A stretch of 64,000 nucleotides of DNA from Saprospiraceae bacterium (GTDB lineage Bacteria > Bacteroidota > Bacteroidia > Chitinophagales > Saprospiraceae), in the NCBI GenBank assembly GCA_016715405.1, contig JADKAE010000050.1, forward strand, positions 48,125 through 112,124. Direction: 5' to 3'. The notes beneath the pieces are model-generated. The model searched no databases. It was not told where the DNA came from and saw only the letters and a program-made list of their open reading frames with translations. Below, piece after piece: positions 1 through 8,200 of the stretch. Position 1 is the stretch's first letter, and each line of letters opens with the position of its first letter. Made by a program: the position numbers and the translations under genes.

Positions 1-2
1 AT

Positions 3-1931
3 TTAGTGGTAAAAGAAGAAGGCAAGTGGACGATGAAAGACAAAAACATCGGCTTGTCGAATTCGATCAACGCGATCCTTACTGCGCGTATCGACCGGCT
101 GTCTACGCTGGTAAAAGAAACCGTCAAGGCGGCAGCCGTCATCGGCAGAGAGTTTGAAGTGCCGGTGTTGTCCGAGGTCATGAAAGTGCAGGAAGAATTT
201 ATCAAACGCGACAACAATACGCAATCCCTTTTGCGGGAGCAGATCAAGACGGCAGAACGAGGGCAGATATGGCTGGCCATGAATGAATTGCGCTATATCT
301 TCAGGCATTCGCTGCTTCGCGAAGCCGCGTATAGTATGCAATTGCGCGCCCGGCTTCAGCAACTTCACCACCTCATTGCCGAAGCTATCGAACGCCTCTA
401 TGCCGATACGATCGAAGAGCGTTATGTAGACTTAGCTTTTCACTATGAACAAGCCGGCGTTTTTGATAAAACGTGCGAATACTTGCGAAAGGCCGCCGAT
501 TATGCGCGCAGCAACTACCAGAACCAACAGGCGCTGGAATATTATGAGCGGCTATTGAAAAAACTGGGCCGCCAGAAGGATGCCGTAGACGAGATAAAAA
601 CCAACCTCAAGAAGGGAAAAATACTGGAACTCATCGGGCGTTGGGACGAATGCAGGCAAACCTACGAGCGCGCGCTGCAATTGGCCAAAAAATCGCGCGA
701 TGTAGTCATGCTCGGACAGGCCAACAACAGCCTGGGCCGTTTGCTGATGCTCAAAGGCGACTATGCCAAAGCGATGAGCTACCTGCAAACCTCCGCCGGA
801 TTGTTCGAATCGGTAGATGATAAACTGGGTACCGCCAAAGTGTACGGCAACCTGGGCAATCTCTATTTCCGGCAGGGCAATTATGCCGAAGCAAAAGAAC
901 ACTTCGAGCAAAGCATCGCCATCGGCATGCGCAGCGGCTCTACTGCTGCCGCCCAGATAGTAGCCAACCTTGGGCTAACCTATATGAACCAGGGCAACTT
1001 TGATGAAGGGATTCGATGCCAGCAGGCTCAGCTTGCCATTTGTGAGCGCAACAACGACAAACAGGGCATGGCCTCCCTGTTTGTGAATATCGGTATCGTT
1101 TATTTTGAAAAAGGCGATTACGACGACGCCCTTGCCAGCTACGAAAAAGGCTTGCTGCTTAGTGAAGAACTCGGAAACAAGCAACTCACGGCTATCGCCA
1201 TTGGCTGCATAGGTAGTGTATACCAGCGCAAAGGAGATTACCAGACTGCCATGGAGCACTTCCATCACGACCTCGAAATTTGCGAAGAACTCGGCGACAA
1301 ACAAGGCATTGCTATTGCGCTGGGTCTTATCGGCGATTTGCTCAATGTGCAGGGAGAATCGCATAAAGCCATTGAATATTTGCAGAAAAACCTGATGCTC
1401 TGTGAAGAATTGGGTTATCAAAAAGGAATAGCAAAAGCAGTGAATACCCTCGGCGATGTGTTTGCCTATCTGCAGCAATACGACCGATCGCTTTATTACT
1501 ACAACCGAGCTATTGAGGTTACCCGAAAGATCAATAACAAACTCGTATTGGGCGCCAGCCTGGTAGAAAAAGGCGCCGTACTTATTGCTATGCAGCAATT
1601 CGAGGCCTTAGGTGTGTTATGCGAGGAAGCGCAGGCGATGGCCGAAGAATTAGGAAATCCAGATTTACTTTTCGAATCCCGCATACTTTCATTGAAAAAT
1701 TTGTATTTTAGCGGTCAGGCGCAACAGGCTATTTCTCAGTTACAAGACCTACTCCAAACAATCCTAAGTAAAGAACAAGAAGCCGCCGTATATTTTGAAT
1801 TATTCAAGATGGGCGGCGAAAGTACATCCTATCGCGCAGCGGCATTGTCTCTTTATGAGGATTTATACCGCGATACGCCCCGGTTCAGCTATAAAAACCG
1901 GATCGACCAATTGTCAACCTCAGCCCCATGA
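3..1931 (+). CDS. 3' part of a STAND/AAA-ATPase signalling protein with TPR repeats (5' end outside window)
   Basis: The frame is open at the left edge, so the protein begins upstream. The first ~150 residues resemble the region after the NTPase core of AAA_16-type ATPases found with nucleotide-cyclase domains: a RIDRL helix, an AAVIGREF motif and a LLREAAY helix. From about residue 190 to 560 there are roughly ten tetratricopeptide repeats, for example units built on YGNLGNLYFRQGNYAEA and related NLG..Y...G.Y..A cores. TPR arrays of this kind bind proteins and often gate an attached ATPase or kinase. The N-terminal catalytic domain, commonly adenylate/guanylate cyclase or kinase in this family, cannot be seen, so the output activity is unknown. 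The stop is followed by a 334-base gap before the next gene, so this is probably the end of a transcription unit. Confidence 0.8.
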   Translation, partial: LVVKEEGKWTMKDKNIGLSNSINAILTARIDRLSTLVKETVKAAAVIGREFEVPVLSEVMKVQEEFIKRDNNTQSLLREQIKTAERGQIWLAMNELRYIFRHSLLREAAYSMQLRARLQQLHHLIAEAIERLYADTIEERYVDLAFHYEQAGVFDKTCEYLRKAADYARSNYQNQQALEYYERLLKKLGRQKDAVDEIKTNLKKGKILELIGRWDECRQTYERALQLAKKSRDVVMLGQANNSLGRLLMLKGDYAKAMSYLQTSAGLFESVDDKLGTAKVYGNLGNLYFRQGNYAEAKEHFEQSIAIGMRSGSTAAAQIVANLGLTYMNQGNFDEGIRCQQAQLAICERNNDKQGMASLFVNIGIVYFEKGDYDDALASYEKGLLLSEELGNKQLTAIAIGCIGSVYQRKGDYQTAMEHFHHDLEICEELGDKQGIAIALGLIGDLLNVQGESHKAIEYLQKNLMLCEELGYQKGIAKAVNTLGDVFAYLQQYDRSLYYYNRAIEVTRKINNKLVLGASLVEKGAVLIAMQQFEALGVLCEEAQAMAEELGNPDLLFESRILSLKNLYFSGQAQQAISQLQDLLQTILSKEQEAAVYFELFKMGGESTSYRAAALSLYEDLYRDTPRFSYKNRIDQLSTSAP

Positions 1932-2265
1932 GAAAAAGAATTGGCGCAAAGAAAAAAAAGGATTGTAATATTCGCCGTTTATTGCTAAATTTACACCGCT
2001 TTTCCTTGTGAAAGGTACATTTCCCCTTCTTTTCGTATCTTTTTTGATGCGATGTACTCAAACAAAAAGGCATGTTACCCCACTAATATGCCGATTGCTA
2101 AGTTGAGATGCAATCGCCTATTACACCTTTACTACCCATACAAATAGATCTCAAACTGACGTTTGGCACTATAGGCCGGCTTGTGTTCAAGTGGTTTATA
2201 ATATTAATAATCAGTTTTAAACAGCAATGATTTTTGCAATAGCTCATAATCCTAAATTCAAAACT
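1932..2265. other. Intergenic region upstream of the giant surface protein
   Basis: AT-rich gap with no convincing gene. A weak -7-like word, TAAATTTA, lies near 1985, with a TTG about 20 bases upstream of it. A second AT-rich stretch (TTTATAATATTAATAATC) lies near 2196-2213. Neither is a clean TTG-N19-TAnnTTTG promoter. No terminator hairpin with a T-run was found after the upstream stop. Confidence 0.3.
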
Positions 2266-5200
2266 ATGAAACCAACTACTACTATTGGTTTACTCTTGAT
2301 TTCGCTTATTGTAGTAGTAAGCATCCCTGTGAATGGACAAAGCATCTGGCCTGGAGATGCGAATAACAACGGCAAAGTAAATGCTATAGACCTGTTGTAT
2401 TGGGGGGCAGCCTATGGCAGCATGGGTTCTCCTCGAAATAACGTGAGCACGGCCTGGCAAGCTCAACAAATGCCACCGCCCTGGTTGCAACAATTTCCCG
2501 GTAATGTCAACTATGCCTATGCAGACTGCAATGGCGACGGTATCATCAATGACGCCGACATGGACAATGCTATTGTGGAAAACTACGGCAAAACCCACGG
2601 TGCGGTAAACGATGAAGATTTTGAAATCGGCTTACCGGGTTTTGATCCGACCTTGGGCGTGATAGCCAACGCGAGTATTGTTGCACCGGGTCAGGAAATC
2701 ACGCTTACCTTTTCACTGGGCGATGCTGATTTTCCCATTTCTAACTTTTACGGCGTAGCCTTTACGCTGGAATATTCCAGCCAACTGGTGATGGGCAATA
2801 CTTTCCTTTTTCTGCCTGAATCAGGGGGGTGGACTGCCCCGCAGGGCTCGCTCCATCATCTGGCCATTAGCAACCCCCAATCCGGTGTGGCAGGTATAGC
2901 GCTCACCCGTAGCGATCTGAGCGAAGTGAGCGGATATGGCAATATAGGCAAGCTGTCTATTTTTGCCGGTCAATTGCCCCAAGGGGTGGTTTCTGATACG
3001 ATTCTCTTTAAGGTCGGTAATATCTATCTTGTAGATAAAAACCTCCAAACCACCCGCGTGGCGAATAGCCAGGCCCGCGTGGTAATAAGCAGTGTAAGTA
3101 GCCCACAAACGTTATGCCCTCCTGTGGTTGAACCCGTTTGCGGGAGTAACGGGATTACATTTTTGAATTCATGTTATGCCTTAGCAGCAGGCATCACGGA
3201 TTATACGCCTGGGGTATGCTATGTGGGCTGCGTTAACCCCAATGAGATGAACCCCAATGCGGTCTGTCCTACAGTCTATCAACCCGTATGTGGCTGTAAC
3301 GGAGTTACTTATCTCAATTCTTGCGAGGCGGAAGCCGCCGGGGTGGTAAGCTATGTCAACGGACCATGTAACGCAAATACAACTTGCTACGATCCGATTT
3401 ACGTGATCACAAGCGGCAATACTTCGCTCGATGCCACAACCGGCGTCATTACCAACAACTGCCCTCAGGATTACCAACCGGTGTGCGGCTGTAATGGCGT
3501 AACTTATACAAATGCATGCGTAGCGGAGTCAAATGGCATTGTCTATTATACGCCCGGCACTTGCAACACGACCTGTGTTGACCCCACGCAGATGAACCCA
3601 AATGCTATCTGTACGTCGGTTTACGACCCCGTTTGCGGTTGTAACGGAATTACGTATATTAATGAATGTCAGGCCGATGCGGCAGGCGTTATGAGCTATA
3701 CGCCAGGTGTTTGCGGGCAATCTTCGCCCTGGTGTAACGAAGCTGTGCCCATCCAGTGCGGCGATTTTAAGGCGTATGAAACCACGGTAGGCGCCGGCAA
3801 TAATATCAATGCCTACCCAGGCTGCTCGGCTTCAACTTATCTGGGGCCCGACAGGGTGTATGTTTTAAATAAAACTACCGTCGGAGACCTCCAAATCGGC
3901 CTGGAAATTATTACTCCGGGCCTCAATCTCGATATCTTTCTGCTCAGCGGCAGTTGCAGTCAGGTTACTTGTCTGCGATCGAGTACGACCAGCAACAACC
4001 AAACCAATAATGAGGGCATTGTGCTGGAAGATGCCCCAATAGGCGTCTACTATATTATTGTAGATGCTAAAAATGCCAACTGGCAAGGCGAATATCGCCT
4101 GGAAGTGAACTGCGGTTATCTCTATTGCGGCGACGCTATTAGTCTTACCTGCGGCCAGCCCTTTAGTTATAATAACATCAACGGCAACGATGATGTGTCG
4201 CTCTATGGGTGTGATAATAATATTTACAACGTAGAAAATAACGGCCCGGAGGTAGTACACTATTTTACTACTACCAGCGCAGGCCCTGTGACTATCAACC
4301 TGACCGGGTTGTCAGCCAACCTCGAGTTGTTCCTGTTGCGCTCCTGCGACCGTGGCGATTGCGTCACTTTTAGCCAAAACCCGGGGAACAGTAGTGAACA
4401 AATTTCAACTTATCTGCCCGCCGGTACTTACTATGTGGTCGTAGACGGCTATAACGGAGCTACCAGCAATTATAACCTAACTGTCAACTGTAGTTCGGCC
4501 TGCAATTTTAACCTTACCAGCGTAACCTCTACGCCTTCCTCTTGCGGCCAAAGTAATGGCAGTATTACACTTATATCATCAGGGGGCACAGCGGCTTACC
4601 TCGTGTATTTCAGCGGCCCCGTCTCGGGTAGTTTTACTACTTATAGCCACAACTGTACGATTTCTAACCTGCCCGCCGGCACCTATACTATTACCAAAAT
4701 AGACGCTAACGGTTGTTCGGATACGGAAGTAGTGACGGTAGGCAGCCTGGGTAATCTCAATTTTACCCTTACGCCTGTGAATGCCACATGCGGAATGCCC
4801 GGTTCTCTTCACGTGGTTATTTCCAATAGCGTCGGTCCTTTTACGGTATATGTATCCGGACCGGTAAATGCTACGCTTAATACAAGTAGTACCAACTTTA
4901 ATATTAATAACCTGCCCGCAGGTACCTATACGGTACAAATTACCAATGCGGCCGGTTGCTCTTCTTCGCACCAGGCAACTATTAGCTCCGGAGGCGGTAA
5001 TTTCTATTTTACAGCAACGCCCAATGGCGCCACTTGTGGCCAGTCTGGTTCTATTCACGTGGTAACCCATTACGGATCAGCACCCTATACCGTGGTAATA
5101 CAGGGCCCCGTTAGCGGAAGTACGGTGACTTATAGCAACAATTTTAATATTATCAACCTGCCCGCCGGTACCTATACCGTGACGATTGAGGATAACAACT

Positions 5201-8200
5201 GGTGTTCTTATACCACGGTGGTTACTATTCCAGGAGGTAATTTGTCTATAAATGCGGTTGTAAATAATGGGGTGTGCGGCCAATACGGGTCTATTGTAGT
5301 AGGAATTTCTAATGGCTCGCCACCGTATACTATTACCTGGACGGGCCCGGTTACCGGCAATATTGTGACCAGTAGCTCAACCTATACCATTCCCAACTTA
5401 CCCAATGGTACTTACCTGATCAAGGTAGAAGACGGCAACTGGTGCATGGCTCAAACTACAGTGTATGTCAATAATTCGGGGGGCTATCTTTCTACTACTG
5501 TAACGCCTAACCCCGGTATTTGTAACCAACCGGGGTCTATCTGGGTGGGAATGAATAATGGGACGGCGCCATTTTCGGTGAGTTGGACCGGCCCGGTTAA
5601 CGGCAACACGACGACTTTTGCCTACAGCCTGAACATACCCAATTTACCGGCAGGTAGTTACACGGTTACGGTGGTAGATGTCAACGGCTGCTCAAAAACG
5701 ACAACGGTAGTTGTGACCACTTCGAGCAATCTCAATGTGATAGCGGCGCCCGAACCGGCGATCTGTGGCCAAAACGGGGCCATCTGGCTCGACTTCTATA
5801 ATGGCGTCGCGCCCTATACGATCACCTGGGCAGGCCCTGTAAACGGCTCAGCCACCACGGCTTCTAATGGATATAATATAACAAACCTGCCTTCCGGCAC
5901 CTACATCGTTACCGTGACGAGCGCCAACGGTTGCTCGAAAACGACGACAGTGGTAGTGCCTTCTTCGGGCAATCTCAACGTAATAGCGGCACCCGAACCG
6001 GCGATCTGCGGCCAAAACGGAGCCATCTGGCTCGACTTCTATAATGGCGTCGCGCCCTATACGATCACCTGGGTAGGCCCTGTAAACGGCTCAGCTACCA
6101 CGGCATCCAATGGCTATAATATCAATAACCTGCCTTCCGGCACCTACATCGTTACCGTGACGAGCGCCAACGGTTGCTCGAAAACGACGACGGTAGTAGT
6201 GCCTTCCAGTGCAGGCAATCTTAATGTGATAGCAGCGCCCGAACCGGCGATCTGCGGCCAAAACGGAGCCATCTGGCTCGACTTCTTCAATGGTGTCGCA
6301 CCTTATACGATTGTCTGGTCAGGGCCTGTAAACGGCTCAGCCACCACGGCATCCAATGGATTTAATATCGCCAATCTTCCCGCAGGCACTTACACGATCG
6401 TAGTGACCAGCGCCAACGGCTGCAGCGATACGGTGGTGGTTACGCTGCCCACTACCACTGGCTATATTGATATTGTGGGCTCGCCAAGTCCAGGCAACTG
6501 CAACCAGTATGGCTATATTCATATTGGTATAAATAGCGGTTCACCCAACTTTACTGTAACCTGGACCGGCCCCGTCTCCGGCTCGGCTACTACTTCCAAC
6601 TTTTTCTATAATATCGCTAACCTGCCCAGCGGCACTTATACCATTATCGTAACTGACGCCAACGGTTGTACCGATACGGTTGTCGTTACCCTCAACAACG
6701 GACAGGGGAACATTGACCTGCAAGCCGCACTGATCTACAACGAATGCGGCCAATACAATACCATCTGGATAGATATCATTGGTGGCAACGGCCCGTATGT
6801 TATCATGTGGACGGGCACCGTAAACGGCATGGTAACGATACCCGGCAATGCTTATGAAATCCCGGATTTACCTCCAGGTACATATACGATCAAAGTTACC
6901 GACATATACGGGTGTATGGATACCGTGGTCATTATCGTTTACCCTGCGCCGGTCAACCTGTTTACAGCTTCACCCGGTAGCGGCCTATGCGGGGCATTAG
7001 GCTCCATCAACGTCAATGTTACTGCTGGTACTTCCAACTATACCTTAACCTGGGCGGGCCCAGTAAGCGGGTCGACCACGATAGCCGGGCTCTCTTATAC
7101 TATTCCTAACCTGCCGGCAGGCGTTTACACCTTAACCCTGGTTGATGCCAACGGCTGTGCAGAAACGGAAACCGTTACGATTGTGTATAACAGTCCTGTC
7201 AATTTGCAAGCATCGCTGATTTACAACGAATGTGGGCAGTATAATACGATTTGGATCGATATCGTAGGAGGCACGGGGCCTTATGTGATTATGTGGACGG
7301 GCACTGTGAACGGCATGGTGACGATACCTGGTAACGCCTACGAAATCCCGAACTTACCGCCGGGTACCTATACCATTAAAGTTACCGATATTTATGGATG
7401 TATGGATACGCAGATTATTATAGTGTATCCTGCGCCTATCAATATTTTTACTGCTACTCCCAATAATGGGCTGTGCGGGTCTACCGGGTCAATAGGCATT
7501 AGTATAACTGGCGGCACACCCAACTACAGCCTGAGTTGGAGCGGCCCTGTTTCGGGCTCAGCTACAGTAAGTGGCGTCGCTTATACTATCCAAAACCTGC
7601 CGAGCGGCACCTACACGATTGTATTGATTGATTCGAACGGTTGCGCAGAAACAGAAACGGTAGTGGTCAACAACAATATCAGTGCCATTGACCTTGTCGT
7701 CACTCCGGTGCCGGGCAATTGCAATCAGAACGGCTCGCTGTGGGTAGATATCAACGGCGGACACGCTCCCTTTGTGCTCACCTGGAACGGCCCGGTTTCG
7801 GGATCTGTTACGATCAGTATTAATGGTTATAGCATTCCTAATCTACCCAGTGGCACCTATGTAGTGACGGTGACCGACAGTTACGGCTGTACAGATACCG
7901 TGACTGTTGTACTGGTCAACAATAGTGGCAACCTCAGCATTACGGCTGTGCCGATAAATGGCGATTGCGGCCAGCCTGGCTCGATCCATGTCGGCATTAC
8001 CGGCGGCACGCCGGGCTTTATGGTCATGTGGACCGGCCCCGTGTCGGGTATGGTCACTACGAACGACTTTTTTTACAATATTAATAACCTGCCCAGCGGC
8101 ACCTATACCGTGACGGTAAAAGACGCCAATAACTGTACGGATACAGAAGTGGTGGTAATTAACAATGCCGGTGGCGATCTGCAGGTAAGTATCATGCCTA

